Shown: positions 8,544-17,828, counted from the stretch's first letter. The stretch is 64,000 bases of DNA from Thermodesulfobacteriota bacterium (GCA_028278025.1 JANQFE010000049.1:62001-126000); one strand, 5' to 3'. Translations and numbers: made by a program. The notes: generated by a model from the sequence alone, not told the origin.

Positions 8544-9140
8544 ATGGAATTAAAAAAAACGCTCTACAAACTTCAGACAGGTCAAAAACTGAAAATTGTT
8601 GCCCTGGGTGATTCGCTCAGCTATGGCTGGATGGTTGAAAAAGGCTACCTTGCTTTTCTCAAGGAAAAGCTGATGGTCAAGTACCCGCGAAGCCTGGTTT
8701 CCATAAGTAACCGGGGCCTACCGGGTGATACGGCCCGGGGAGGACTGCATCGTCTGCAGGAACATGTTTTAGATGCCCGTCCCGACCTGGTACTGGTCCA
8801 GTTTGCTCTCAATGATGCATTTTCAGGGTATAGTATCGAAGAGTTTCAAAGCAATATTCTGGGAATAATAGATGGTATCAAAAGCAGCACTTCTGCTGAA
8901 ATACTGCTTATGACCTCATCTGCTCTTGAGGGCAGCGATCAGGCCATAGCTGAACAGTATTATGACTCCCTTAAACAAATTGCCGCAAAAAAATCCGTAC
9001 CTATTGCCTGTGTTCATGAATACTGGCAAGAGAAAATACGTGGCGGGGTACCCTTTGACAGCCTTGTGCAATATGATCGCGTACACCCGACTGTCGACGG
9101 CTATCGTCTCATGGCCGAGGCCGTAATGCAACTGCTATAG
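8544..9140 (+). CDS. SGNH/GDSL hydrolase (lysophospholipase or arylesterase-like)
   Basis: Serine esterase of 198 residues. Block I is ALGDSLSYG with catalytic Ser24; block II is NRGLPGD with the oxyanion Gly; block III QFALNDAF holds the Asn; block V DRVHPTVDGY carries Asp and His. No signal peptide is visible, so unlike E. coli TesA it should stay in the cytoplasm. It is a single gene in a divergent position to the amidohydrolase operon. Substrate cannot be deduced; short acyl esters are typical. Confidence 0.85.
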   Translation: MELKKTLYKLQTGQKLKIVALGDSLSYGWMVEKGYLAFLKEKLMVKYPRSLVSISNRGLPGDTARGGLHRLQEHVLDARPDLVLVQFALNDAFSGYSIEEFQSNILGIIDGIKSSTSAEILLMTSSALEGSDQAIAEQYYDSLKQIAAKKSVPIACVHEYWQEKIRGGVPFDSLVQYDRVHPTVDGYRLMAEAVMQLL

Positions 9141-9217
9141 CAAATCCCCTGGTTCGTGATTGACACATAAATCTTCGGAGCAATGCCGGTCGTACTACGG
9201 CAGGCTGAATTTCAATG

Positions 9218-9697
9218 TTACATCACTTCTAATCTATACAGGGACTGGTTACGCCACACAAGCGGCGGATTTCCGAGTTCTTGCTGGTTCACAACCCTGG
9301 CTATCATGAGATAGTTTTGCGCTATCTCATGACGCTCAACCACCCGGCACTGCATCCATGCGGCAGCATCTACAGGAACAAGGGCCGTGCCCTCCTGTGG
9401 CGGCAGCGTTTCTATTGAGAATCGTTCAAACTTGTCTTCCGCATCCCCACGGGCACTGCCCACCTGCCAGACAAGCTCCTGCTGCCCTTCCGCGGCAATA
9501 ACCAGCGTAAATTCCCCGGATTGCTCTATGAGCTGCGCCGTAAGATGGTCCTGGGCAACACTGACTGCCAGAACAGGTTCTGTTTCTGAGATAAATTGTG
9601 CCGTAGCCGTCATAATATCCCGTTTATCCCCATGGGCCGTGCTGATAAACACTACCGGACAGGGCAGCCAGCCGGTTACTGAATCGGTTTTACTCAT
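9218..9697 (-). CDS. Flavin reductase-like FMN-binding protein
   Basis: 159 residues of the FMN-binding split-barrel (flavin_reduct) family. The N-terminal CPVVFISTAHGDKRDIMTA segment, the ISETEPVLAVSVA strand and the SGEFTLVI strand match the family. Members reduce flavin with NAD(P)H or bind FMN for another redox protein. It lies immediately downstream of ptsP on the same strand (43 bases) but the two are not functionally linked in any way I know. Upstream AGG-rich sequence gives a good ribosome site. Confidence 0.78.
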   Translation of the reverse strand: MSKTDSVTGWLPCPVVFISTAHGDKRDIMTATAQFISETEPVLAVSVAQDHLTAQLIEQSGEFTLVIAAEGQQELVWQVGSARGDAEDKFERFSIETLPPQEGTALVPVDAAAWMQCRVVERHEIAQNYLMIARVVNQQELGNPPLVWRNQSLYRLEVM

Positions 9698-9740
9698 GAT
9701 AGGGGCCTCCTGTTACAGTTTGCTTTTGCTCTGCAAAACA

Positions 9741-12014
9741 TTATGCAAAAGTTTGGTTTTGCAGTATGTTACGTACACCTTCAATCGTGGCTTGCGACAA
9801 GAGCGCTTTGGCAAGGGACTGGGTATGAGATATGGTCAGTTGTGCAACAGTTCTTTGCACTGAAGATAAAAAGTGCGGATCCACACTAAAACTCCTTATG
9901 CCGATACCGATAAGAAAAGGGATATATTCGGTTACATGGGCCATTTCACCGCAGATGGAAACATCCTTATCCGCTTGCACGGCAGCATCGACAATCTCGG
10001 CAAGCCCTCTGAGCACTGCGGGGTGTTCAGGACAATAAAAAGCAGCCACCCTTTCATTAGCCCGGTCAACGGCAAGCATATATTGGACAAAATCATTAGT
10101 TCCTATGGAAAAAAAATCAGCCTCGCGGGCAAGGTCGGTAATAATACCGATTACGGAGGGCACTTCAATCATAGTCCCGATTTCCGGGTCAGGGCAATGG
10201 GGAAGGCTTTCGCGGTGCAGTGCATCAAGACATTCAAGAACGGCTGCCCGTGCCACACGAAACTCATCCAGTGATGAGATAAGCGGAAACATTATCCTGA
10301 GCTTTGTTGCATCAGCGCCTGCACGCAGTATTGCCCGCAACTGCTGTTCAAATAAATCCCTATAATTGAGTGCAAAACGGATTGACTTAAGACCCAGCTC
10401 CGGGTTGGCTTCCACCGGCTTGTCCTCATAGGCCCACGCTTTCTCACCACCGATATCCAACGTGCGGATGGTCACCGGTTTGCCGCACATCCCGTCAAAT
10501 AAATGCTTGTAGATAGGATACTGCTCCTCCTCTGAAGGAAAAGTCGTCCGGATTAGAAAAGGAAATTCAGTTCTATAAAGCCCTACACCTTCGGCCTTGA
10601 GCTTAAGTGCAGGTGCTATCTCACTCAAAATATTAATATTGGCCAGGACTGCTATACGAGTGCCGTCCTTAGTCACCGTTGCAGCAGGCCGTGCGTGTGT
10701 TTCAGGTTCTACCTCTTTGATTTTGTTGCGCTGCTCAAAGCGTTCGACAACATTTTTTGAAGGGTTTATATAAACATTACCAATCTCGGCATCGATTAAA
10801 ACCGGCGTGTCATCAGGAACCTCGATCAACTCCATCCGGTCGACAATAACCAGAGGAATCTGTAAAGATCGCGAAAGAATGCTGACATGAGACGTCACCC
10901 CTCCACTGACGACAATAATCCCCTGAACATTCTCAGATACCAGTTTCAGCACATCCGATGGATACAGCTCAGGTGCAATCACAATGCGCTCTTTTTTAAT
11001 GTCAGGATGCTGCTCGACATTTTTTGCAAGGTTCTTCAGGATCCGATTGGCAAGGTCTTTAATATCATAGACTTTTTCCTGAATATAAGCATGCGGGCTC
11101 GCTGAAAACAGGGTGCAATAATCCTGGGCTACTGTGTTTACCGCAGCGGCCGCGGCGGAACCGTCTTTGATAAGGGCCGCCATTTTATCGACAAATTTCG
11201 GATCTTTCAGCATCATTGTGTGAGCAGCAAAAATAAGTGCAGCACTTTCAGGTAAACGCTCAGCACAAACGCCCTGAAGCTCCTGTATCTGTAATCTGGT
11301 TTTCCTAACAGCCTCATGAAAGTCATCAAGTGTTGTGAGAAAGTCTATTCCCGGCTTGTCAATCGACATTAGGGGGTAATCGGCTTTCAAAACAAAGGCC
11401 GGCGCATAGGCAAATCCTTCTGCACCGACTTTCCCTTTTACAAATTGAATCTTTTTGAGCAGGTCGGCATCTGCGGCCTGCCGGTCATTGTGCTGAAACT
11501 CCATGAGGATCCGGGCATTTTCAATTGCCCCTGCAAGCTGGGAAGCGATTGCACGCAGGGCCATAACATCAATTTCTGTAAAATAATTCTTCCGTTCATG
11601 CTGGACAACAAGCACACCTATCTTTTCAACACCTTTCTGAATAGGAACTGCCAGGAAGGATTCGAAACAATCCTCATCAGCTTCCACAAAATATTTGAAA
11701 TGTGGATTGCTGCATACACAGCCTTCCCGGATCGGCTTCATATGCTGCATTGTTGTGCCTACCAGACCTTCACCGATTTTCATACGGATTACGTCAACAG
11801 CTTTGGGGTTCAATCCTTTGGTTGCTTTAAGCACAAGGTCATCACTGTTTTCTTCGTACAGATAAATCGAGCCGACATCGGCTTTCAAATGCTGGGCAAC
11901 CATCACAACAGTATCTTGCAGAAAACTTGCTATATCATTGCTGCCGGCCAGCATAACAGCCAGTTCTCCGATATCACACAGAAGATTTAAATGATCAATA
12001 TTGTTACGTTTCAT
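9741..12014 (-). CDS. ptsP: PtsP: GAF-domain phosphoenolpyruvate-protein phosphotransferase (EI-Ntr)
   Basis: First enzyme of the nitrogen-type PTS: autophosphorylates on His from PEP and passes the phosphate to NPr/HPr. Domain order: GAF (about 5-165), N-terminal HPr-binding domain (about 190-320), swivelling phospho-His domain with GGVTSHVSILSRS (about 370-385), and the PEP-binding TIM barrel (about 450-740) with RTDIGGEK-type motif (read as RTLDIGGEK), GIGTNDFVQY and the active-site Cys in SICGEMA. Length 757 is right for PtsP. No partner PTS genes occur in the window, so it signals to proteins encoded elsewhere. It is transcribed away from the acyltransferase gene at 12255. Confidence 0.93.
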   Translation of the reverse strand: MKRNNIDHLNLLCDIGELAVMLAGSNDIASFLQDTVVMVAQHLKADVGSIYLYEENSDDLVLKATKGLNPKAVDVIRMKIGEGLVGTTMQHMKPIREGCVCSNPHFKYFVEADEDCFESFLAVPIQKGVEKIGVLVVQHERKNYFTEIDVMALRAIASQLAGAIENARILMEFQHNDRQAADADLLKKIQFVKGKVGAEGFAYAPAFVLKADYPLMSIDKPGIDFLTTLDDFHEAVRKTRLQIQELQGVCAERLPESAALIFAAHTMMLKDPKFVDKMAALIKDGSAAAAAVNTVAQDYCTLFSASPHAYIQEKVYDIKDLANRILKNLAKNVEQHPDIKKERIVIAPELYPSDVLKLVSENVQGIIVVSGGVTSHVSILSRSLQIPLVIVDRMELIEVPDDTPVLIDAEIGNVYINPSKNVVERFEQRNKIKEVEPETHARPAATVTKDGTRIAVLANINILSEIAPALKLKAEGVGLYRTEFPFLIRTTFPSEEEQYPIYKHLFDGMCGKPVTIRTLDIGGEKAWAYEDKPVEANPELGLKSIRFALNYRDLFEQQLRAILRAGADATKLRIMFPLISSLDEFRVARAAVLECLDALHRESLPHCPDPEIGTMIEVPSVIGIITDLAREADFFSIGTNDFVQYMLAVDRANERVAAFYCPEHPAVLRGLAEIVDAAVQADKDVSICGEMAHVTEYIPFLIGIGIRSFSVDPHFLSSVQRTVAQLTISHTQSLAKALLSQATIEGVRNILQNQTFA

Positions 12015-12118
12015 AAGCGGATGTCTTGCTTAAGCAAATGGTTACCGGTCTATCTGATATAGAGATAATACATTCAAACAGCTATTGCAACCCCTCTATA
12101 TACAGCCCGGAATTTGCA

Positions 12119-12147
12119 TTGACAATCGTCGGGCTCTTTGCAATACA
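12119..12147 (+). promoter_or_regulatory. Candidate promoter of the acyltransferase gene
   Basis: TTGACA at 12119-12124 with a 17-base spacer to AATACA at 12142-12147. The -35 is perfect and the -10 is weak. It lies about 110 bases before the start codon at 12255. Confidence 0.3.
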
Positions 12148-12254
12148 TGTAACCATATCCAAGCGGTTTACTGTAAATGGCTGGATAATACACTCCTTGA
12201 AAGGATTTGTAGAAATTTTACTCGCAAGCCGTTACACGCAACGTTTCTGCAACA

Positions 12255-13256
12255 ATGAAAAGACTTTCGCTTGAGCAACTGGATTTACAGGCTGACCTAT
12301 ACAATGCATCCGTTGCCGCATCTGGAGGCATAGATCCTTTTTGTTCACGAACAGACTGGATTATACCCTTCCACCAAGCCTTTATGCCTGCGTGCGATGT
12401 TTTTATCTGGCAGGCGCACGATAGTTTTGTCGCGTTGGCCGGGAATGTGTCACCTGATGGCCGGATGTTCTTAGCACCTCTGGAACCGCTGTGGAGATTT
12501 CCTTCACCGCTCGTAGGCCCTGATGCGCCGGATATGCTTGCAGCCCTTTTGCAAAGCAACCCTCCTGATCCTGACCTGCGCGGCGTTCACCTTATCATGT
12601 TCGGACTGCCCGACAGCCCTGCTTTCATACAAGCTTTGATTGAAAAAACAGCTGGGTACCACCATAAACCGTTTCTGTTAGAGCCGACCCAGCGCTGCAC
12701 GGCTTCGCTTGCAGGAGGAGTTGATGGTTTTCTTCGTCGCCGGACCGCAAAATTCCGCTACAACCTGCGCCGGGCCTTGCGCAAAGAGCAAAAACAGCAT
12801 ATTACATTCCGTTACATTACAAACGTGACAGAGGATGCTATTGCAAAAATCTATGCAGAAATACTTGCTATTGAACGCACAAGCTGGAAAGGACTCAGCA
12901 GCCAGGGCACTGACCAGCCTCCCATGAAGGAGTTCTACCACTATATGTTACAGCGTATTGCCCCAGCGGGACAACTGCGGCTTATCATAGCCGTGCTTGA
13001 GAATAAACCTATTGGCTATATATACGGAGCAGTTGTCGGGAAGCATTTTCGCGGTTTGCAATTCAGCTTTGACCAACAGCATGCTGGGCTGTCCCCCGGT
13101 AACTTCATGCAGTATCGCATGATTGAATGGATGTGCAAAGAAGGGTGTGTGCAGTATGACTTTGGTATGCTGGTTCCGTATAAAAGAAGGTGGGCTGAAA
13201 GCATCCATACAACCCGGACAGTGTATCTGTATCCTATATTAAAACAAAGCTCGTAA
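12255..13256 (+). CDS. GNAT/FemAB-like acyltransferase (BioF2/CelD type)
   Basis: 333 residues resembling the peptidoglycan-interpeptide/CelD-type acetyltransferases. The N-terminal half contains SGGIDPFCSRTDWIIPFHQAF and the conserved early WRFPSPLVG region, while the C-terminal half carries the GNAT core: RYNLRRALRKEQK, then the KPIGYIYGAVVG strand, FSFDQQHAGLSPGNFMQYR and YDFGMLVPYKRRWAE. Family members transfer acyl or amino-acyl groups, often in exopolysaccharide or envelope synthesis. Its true acceptor is unknown. The ATG at 12255 has no strong ribosome site. The gene is alone. Confidence 0.7.
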   Translation: MKRLSLEQLDLQADLYNASVAASGGIDPFCSRTDWIIPFHQAFMPACDVFIWQAHDSFVALAGNVSPDGRMFLAPLEPLWRFPSPLVGPDAPDMLAALLQSNPPDPDLRGVHLIMFGLPDSPAFIQALIEKTAGYHHKPFLLEPTQRCTASLAGGVDGFLRRRTAKFRYNLRRALRKEQKQHITFRYITNVTEDAIAKIYAEILAIERTSWKGLSSQGTDQPPMKEFYHYMLQRIAPAGQLRLIIAVLENKPIGYIYGAVVGKHFRGLQFSFDQQHAGLSPGNFMQYRMIEWMCKEGCVQYDFGMLVPYKRRWAESIHTTRTVYLYPILKQSS

Positions 13257-13380
13257 GCCATGTAATTATAATTCGCTTTATAGCTGAATATGAGCGCCTA
13301 TCAGCTTACCAGTTCATCAGCTTTCTTGTCTCTCACAGAGCTCACAAAGATACAGGAGTGTTTCACAAAAGTCCTTGAGA

Positions 13381-13401
13381 GCAGGTTTTTTGTGAACCTG
13401 C
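13381..13401. terminator. Short hairpin downstream of the acyltransferase gene
   Basis: GCAGGTT and AACCTGC pair perfectly over 7 bp around a T-rich 7-base loop. There is no run of T after it on the + strand, so it is a weak terminator candidate. Confidence 0.3.
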
Positions 13402-13441
13402 AATAAACGGCATGGATTTTATGGTCGAATAGTATAGCTCA

Positions 13442-13637
13442 TTAGAGCATTTCTCTTTTTTCTATAGCCCTTGAGCACTGCGAAGGCTGATGTGGTAAGA
13501 GCAACTGCGGCGGTGCGAGCAAGGGACGATATTATTAATTCTGGATATTCCAGCGAGCACGTAGCCGCAGGCAGTCGAACCGCATCAGCCTTCGCTGCCT
13601 CAACTGTGAGGCTACGCTTTTTTGCGAAATGCTCTAG
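13442..13637 (+). repeat. CTAG-type palindromic element, copy E
   Basis: 196 bp, from TTAG (13442-13445) to CTAG (13634-13637), with an 11-bp terminal inverted repeat TAGAGCATTTC. An inner arm GAAGGCTGATG pairs with CATCAGCCTTC and CTGCGGC pairs with GCCGCAG around the tip. The core has GGTGCGAGC, 32 bases, then CAGCGAGCACGTAGCCGCAG. It sits between two convergent genes. Its termini are almost the same as those of copy F at 54 kb and the core-less copy at 62.6 kb. Confidence 0.8.
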
Positions 13638-13657
13638 CTTATCAGTTCACCGACTTA

Positions 13658-14032
13658 TCAGCTCTTTGTAAAAGACGTATCTTTGAAATAATCACTGATA
13701 TAGACTATCTTCCCTGCCGCCATATATACAAGTGTTACGCCGCGGTTATGGTACGGTTCCCCTTTGCTGCTTATGCCTTTGTTTGTCCAGCATATACATG
13801 CTTTGTGGTCCTCAGCAATTGTATCTTCTATGGTAAATGCAAGTTCAGGATATTTTCGCAGCAAAGCTTTGAGAAATATAATAATGCGTTTTTTACCGGC
13901 AACCTCCCCTGATCCCGGGAAATCGAAAACGGCATCATCGGCCAAATGCTTTGCAAACTCTACAAAATCCCTTGTGTTCATCGTTGCGATGACAATCTTC
14001 GCTAATTTTATAGCTGCTAATTGTTCCTCCAT
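13658..14032 (-). CDS. NTF2-like / SnoaL-type protein (ketosteroid isomerase fold)
   Basis: About 124 residues with the NTF2 fold signature: an N-terminal helix (AAIKLAKIVIATMNTRDF), then FAKHLADDAVFDFPGSGEVAGKKRI, then a strand pair ending in YHNRGVTLVYMAAGKIVYIS. Proteins of this fold are small isomerases, cyclases or ligand-binding proteins; no catalytic pair can be named with confidence. The frame extends upstream to 14095, but the ATG at 14032 gives the family's usual length and is preferred. It faces copy E of the repeat. Confidence 0.65.
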   Translation of the reverse strand: MEEQLAAIKLAKIVIATMNTRDFVEFAKHLADDAVFDFPGSGEVAGKKRIIIFLKALLRKYPELAFTIEDTIAEDHKACICWTNKGISSKGEPYHNRGVTLVYMAAGKIVYISDYFKDTSFTKS

Positions 14033-14453
14033 AGGATTATCTCTCAGATTTCTCGTTCCATACCCGTTCTTCTTTTCTGCAGCAAGCTTTCCCATCCCGG
14101 CAGATAGGCATGCATCAGACTTTTAAATAATCTGCCGTGGTTGGGCCGGGATTGCATTAATCTGTTACCATAGGACTCTTCGCCGGCATCGATCCTCTTT
14201 GCCGGTTAACAATTGAGATCAAGCGCTAACAGTGCAAAAAGCCTGATCGACCACACGCGAAAATGGTATCGAGCTGTGGTAGAAATAACGCCCCAGGCCG
14301 ATGGTAAAGATCAGAAAGCCGCAAGGGGCATATTCAAAGGCAACTGTAAAGGTTGATCTGGTCCGATCATAGGTAAAAGCAAACAGTATTCCTGCCCAAA
14401 AGGTACGTGCTACCGCTACACTATTTTGCAGCAGCTTATGGTCGTACTGTCTG
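14033..14453. other. Intergenic stretch with no gene recognised
   Basis: Only low-quality open frames occur here, including one that overlaps the next gene in another frame. No RNA gene, hairpin with T-run or repeat was recognised. Confidence 0.5.
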
Positions 14454-14747
14454 TTATTGTTTGTATAGCCGTTTTTCCATATCGCGGTACTCCCCGGCAG
14501 CTGTTTGGGCCTTATCATACCACGTTTCAACTTCCGAAGGCAGGTCTCGGCCGCTACGGGACATGGCGTCAATATGTTTCAACAGCAACAATACAAAATA
14601 TCGTTTGTCGTTTGCAAGATACTTGCAGCCCGGGCCGCATGATTTTTTCTTTGCGGCATGGGTCATAATATCGAACCCAACGAGCTGTGCTATCCGCTTG
14701 GCCTCATCAAAATCAAGCCGTGCAAAACCGCTATTATTGAATTTCAT
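14454..14747 (-). CDS. Small hypothetical protein (97 aa)
   Basis: Start chosen at the ATG at 14747; a TTG lies two codons upstream. The product is mostly helical and charged, with KKKSCGPGCKYLANDKRYFVLL in the middle, a Cys-x3-Cys pair, and a Tyr-rich amphipathic C-terminal helix. No family is recognised and no ribosome site is obvious. Amino-acid composition looks coding. It is bordered downstream by an empty region and upstream by the copy C repeat. Confidence 0.45.
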   Translation of the reverse strand: MKFNNSGFARLDFDEAKRIAQLVGFDIMTHAAKKKSCGPGCKYLANDKRYFVLLLLKHIDAMSRSGRDLPSEVETWYDKAQTAAGEYRDMEKRLYKQ

Positions 14748-14981
14748 AATCAAAAAGGAAAACTAATGAATTAAATTTTTACAAGCCTCTACAGAAACTA
14801 CGGTTTTTTCTCCAGTCCCATTGCAACGCAGCCGAGTGCAGGGCTTTTAGGCGGACAAGTTGCAGGGGGCCTTTTCTTTGGAGCACGCCAAGAAAAGTAA
14901 ATTATCTAACTTCTTATATATTGATGTAACAAAAGCAGGCAGGAGTGTCAACATCGTGCAGTGAGAATAAAACAGCACTAC

Positions 14982-15210
14982 CTAGCCCGCATTATTCATC
15001 AGCATGTAGTGAACACGCACTCCCCTCTGGTGTTTACTACAAAAAAAACTTCCGGCACGCCTGCAGTCTGCGGCATCGGGTTGGGCTGCAAAGGTGGTGC
15101 GAGCGATGTCCGGTAATCAAGAAAGTAGCTGTTTTTGCGAGCACATAGCCTGTAGCAAGCAGCCCGGTGTCGCAGACTAGCCGCTAATAGTCATGAATAA
15201 TGCGGGCTAG
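14982..15210 (+). repeat. CTAG-type palindromic element, copy C
   Basis: 229 bp with a perfect 18-bp terminal inverted repeat CTAGCCCGCATTATTCAT (14982-14999 and 15193-15210). An inner stem pairs the CAGTCTGCGGCATCGGGTTG region (15064-15083) with the CCCGGTGTCGCAGACT region further on. The core has GGTGGTGCGAGC, 32 bases, then GCGAGCACATAGCCTGTAGCAA. Longest of the copies; it contains an extra 50 bp on the left side between terminus and inner arm. Confidence 0.85.
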
Positions 15211-15213
15211 CAC

Positions 15214-15244
15214 AAAAAAATGCCCCCATCTATGGGGTGGGGGC
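15214..15244 (-). terminator. Rho-independent terminator of the minus-strand gene at 15283
   Basis: Read on the minus strand, GCCCCCA pairs with TGGGGGC around an 9-base loop and is followed by seven T. It lies about 40 bases after the stop of the 479-residue gene. Confidence 0.8.
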
Positions 15245-15282
15245 TGTCGGTAACTTTTTTAAAATGACCGGGTTGTTTCAGG

Positions 15283-16722
15283 CTACTGTCGTTGTGTCAG
15301 CACTGAATCAATAGCCTGATACAAAGCCTCGACCAGGTGATGCTGATATTTGCCGGTTGGAACACCATTATAGATAACATGGGTTTTGCCCTGCATGATC
15401 TCCCGCCAGTAAGGAACTGACTGGTCGGCATAATCAATCGGTTCGTCTATGTTATAATTTTCCATATTCTCATAGTTCTTCAGGGCATGGTGGAAGAGGG
15501 TATCGGAATTCTCTGCCATAAATTCAATAGGAAGACCAATGACATAATCATAACCGTCATTGATGGCCTGCCAGTAGACCCGGTTGGTGCCGGAATATTT
15601 CTCGTCGGGGTCCCAAATCGGATCGGCAAACTCATCCTGGCACGTGACAATATTGGTCCTGCCGAATTTATATGTTTCCAGCAGCTCTTTGCAGTCTTCA
15701 AAGAGTTTATCCCGATAAGGCGGAGCAAGCTGCAGCCAGGCCTCCCACTGAAAAGCATCCCAGGGCATGCCGTGTACGGTTACTGCTACCGTAACATCAG
15801 AGCCTTCCGGGATAGTGTCCAGCCGATCCTTGAGCATATCCACAAAGGCCTGCCGCATGGGTTGGAAATCTCCCATCTGGGGGGCCATGATTACCTTTAT
15901 CTTCTTGCCCGGATGCTTGTGTTCCCACTCCTCGATGTACTCAAAAACATGCCGGAAACTTGAATTAAATTCCTCGAAATGCGAGTAGATTGCCATGGGT
16001 GCAACCAGCACAATGGTTTCACAGCCGGCATCCAGCATTTCGAAAATTTTCTGTTTAGAAGAATAGTGGAACAGGTTTGTTTCAGAACGAAATTCAATAT
16101 TGTCATATTTCTGGCCCAACTTGTCAAAAGCAGCGTTAATCATCTTGAAGGTCTCTTCCCAGTGGGGCAATTTTTTCTGGACAATGCCGATGTCATAGTA
16201 ATAAAGCCTGGATTTGCCGGCCAGCTTACCGCACAGCGTGGGTGCACCGCCCAGACGGCCCTTATAAATGAAGTAGCCGTTGTCAAGATATATCCGCTTG
16301 GATGGCGGAGCCCAGACAACCTGGCCCTGCCTGTAGCGTTCAATATAGGGTGTGCCGTCAAAGTCTTCTTCATTGCCGAAGGCATCCACTAAGCGTGCGG
16401 GCGTAAACTCTTCGCGGGCATGCACATGGGCCGGATCATACAGGGCTACGCCCTTGTCCTTAAAGGCAAAAATTCTGAAAGGCCACGGCACAATCTGCGA
16501 AAAAATCTTATATACAATATTGTGCCAGAATGAGTGGACGTGCTTTTCCGGCAGAATCAGGGAGGTGGCAAAGACACCCACCTTACCGACAGGCACTGTA
16601 TCCTGGGTTTTGTAAATCTCAAAGTAGTCCGGTTCCGGCCTTTTATTTTTGACCTTATAGAGTATAAAAAAGCCCCCGACTATAACTGCGAGTAAAACGA
16701 TTATACTGATTAATACTGCCAT
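15283..16722 (-). CDS. Membrane-anchored protein with ferrochelatase-like C-terminal region
   Basis: 479 residues beginning with one transmembrane helix (about 3-24) and a basic cytoplasmic stretch. The remainder is soluble. A segment from about 270 on resembles the chelatase superfamily: MPWDAF and the Trp-rich EAWLQLAPPYRDKLFEDC region, later PDEKYSGTN, and a C-terminal SDTLFHHALKNYE that looks like the ferrochelatase ETLYE region. An HG pair in TVHGMPWDAF could be the metal-ligand His. This is a visual resemblance only; it could also be a family of unknown function. AAGGAGG precedes the ATG. It is a single gene with its own terminator. Confidence 0.5.
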   Translation of the reverse strand: MAVLISIIVLLAVIVGGFFILYKVKNKRPEPDYFEIYKTQDTVPVGKVGVFATSLILPEKHVHSFWHNIVYKIFSQIVPWPFRIFAFKDKGVALYDPAHVHAREEFTPARLVDAFGNEEDFDGTPYIERYRQGQVVWAPPSKRIYLDNGYFIYKGRLGGAPTLCGKLAGKSRLYYYDIGIVQKKLPHWEETFKMINAAFDKLGQKYDNIEFRSETNLFHYSSKQKIFEMLDAGCETIVLVAPMAIYSHFEEFNSSFRHVFEYIEEWEHKHPGKKIKVIMAPQMGDFQPMRQAFVDMLKDRLDTIPEGSDVTVAVTVHGMPWDAFQWEAWLQLAPPYRDKLFEDCKELLETYKFGRTNIVTCQDEFADPIWDPDEKYSGTNRVYWQAINDGYDYVIGLPIEFMAENSDTLFHHALKNYENMENYNIDEPIDYADQSVPYWREIMQGKTHVIYNGVPTGKYQHHLVEALYQAIDSVLTQRQ

Positions 16723-16853
16723 ACTGCCTCCTTATAGTTATAAAAACCGTATTAATGACTACAAGCTATTGAAGCTCCTTGGTGCTGTTGCCCGTGATCA
16801 TCCTTTTAACCTCTTTATAATAAAAGCCGGGACTAGGTACTCAGGATAAAGGC

Positions 16854-17150
16854 TTATAGGAGCAGACGAGAAGTCGATAAGATGTAAAATTTCGGCTGGT
16901 AATGCAGCGATGCCGCAATGGGAAGTTTCTTGAATGCTTCCGATGGTGAAAAAATGTCAACATGTGCAGCTTGAAAAAACTTTGCAAAAATAAAACGGCA
17001 TGAATCTTTAGAAAGCTTATTTACTATCTTCTTTTCAATATCATGACTGCCGGTCGCAGATCCATAAATCGTTTGCGCAAAAGGGCACGTCATCACATAC
17101 GTGAAGGCACATATAAACAACAGTATATGAAAACATTTCTGCACAGGCAT
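16854..17150 (-). CDS. Small secreted or membrane protein, paralogue of the 56334 gene
   Basis: 98 residues. The first 25 form a hydrophobic signal or anchor segment, HILLFICAFTYVMTCPF. It is followed by a polar region with DIEKKIVNKLSKDSC. The gene at 56334-56639 has the same start (M-P-x-x-K-x-F, then Y-x-M-x-CP) and the same K-x-S/H-KDS motif at the same distance, so the two are paralogues. Cys after the hydrophobic run could be lipidated. The C-terminal half is less well conserved. No family is recognised and no strong ribosome site is seen. Confidence 0.5.
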   Translation of the reverse strand: MPVQKCFHILLFICAFTYVMTCPFAQTIYGSATGSHDIEKKIVNKLSKDSCRFIFAKFFQAAHVDIFSPSEAFKKLPIAASLHYQPKFYILSTSRLLL

Positions 17151-17238
17151 AAATTTGTCTCACGTGCATTTTTTACTTCGCTTACAATCCTACTATTATA
17201 AAATACATAGTCCCGGTGTGTCAAGGTAAAGCAACTGC

Positions 17239-17736
17239 TTATTCTTCTTTCCAATCCCGTATTCTAAAAAGGCACTCTTCTTTGCCGTCGCCCATTCTGG
17301 AGAGTATTTCCCATCGGCCTCTTTTATCACGCCGGGCAACTTCCACATCATATTTACATATAAAATCACAGGGCAGTTCGGCTATGCCCATCTTTTTCGT
17401 CATGTTGAGAAACGGACACCGGGTCAGGTGTTCATAATACACATCCTCACCGTCTTCCACTTCATGATCAATATAAAGCTCAAAACCCAGCACCGGAAAG
17501 CTCACCAGCTCCCGCTTCATAAGCTCTCCTACCGACAGCTTGCCGCCCGGAAAGTTTTTCCTAATGCGCTTCATGCCTTCATCATACAGCTTTTTAAAAA
17601 CCGTTTCGCCCTGCTCATCGCCCAGTATCTTTTTTAAATCCAAATACAGGTTGATTCTGTCACTGGTATATGCCGCCCGCACTCTTGCAAGCTGCTCTTC
17701 AAGGGATAGCGGTTTCTCCGGCTTGGGGATTCTCAT
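17239..17736 (-). CDS. ATC-hydrolase-family-like protein (165 aa)
   Basis: 165 residues. The C-terminal third, RCPFLNMTKKMGIAEL followed by PCDFICKYDVEVAR and then GDGKEECLFRI, has the Cys-x-x-Asp/Cys pattern of the L-2-amino-thiazoline-4-carboxylic-acid hydrolase family (PF14196) and its relatives of unknown function. The N-terminal two thirds are helical. The link is a motif resemblance. An AAGGAG site lies before the ATG at 17736. Gene stands alone with a repeat fragment upstream of the next operon. Confidence 0.45.
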   Translation of the reverse strand: MRIPKPEKPLSLEEQLARVRAAYTSDRINLYLDLKKILGDEQGETVFKKLYDEGMKRIRKNFPGGKLSVGELMKRELVSFPVLGFELYIDHEVEDGEDVYYEHLTRCPFLNMTKKMGIAELPCDFICKYDVEVARRDKRGRWEILSRMGDGKEECLFRIRDWKEE

Positions 17737-17828
17737 GATGGTCTCCTTTTAAATGAAAAAATTACCATTTCGGCAAGCCGCTGAGTCATAAAGGCTCAAA
17801 AAGACGTATCAGCTTACCGGCTTAAAAA

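Noticed and set aside
14219-14572. Minus-strand frame of 117 residues
   Set aside because: It overlaps the 14454-14747 gene in another frame, has no ribosome site and a composition without conserved blocks. The part after 14454 may be coding, but I cannot support it.
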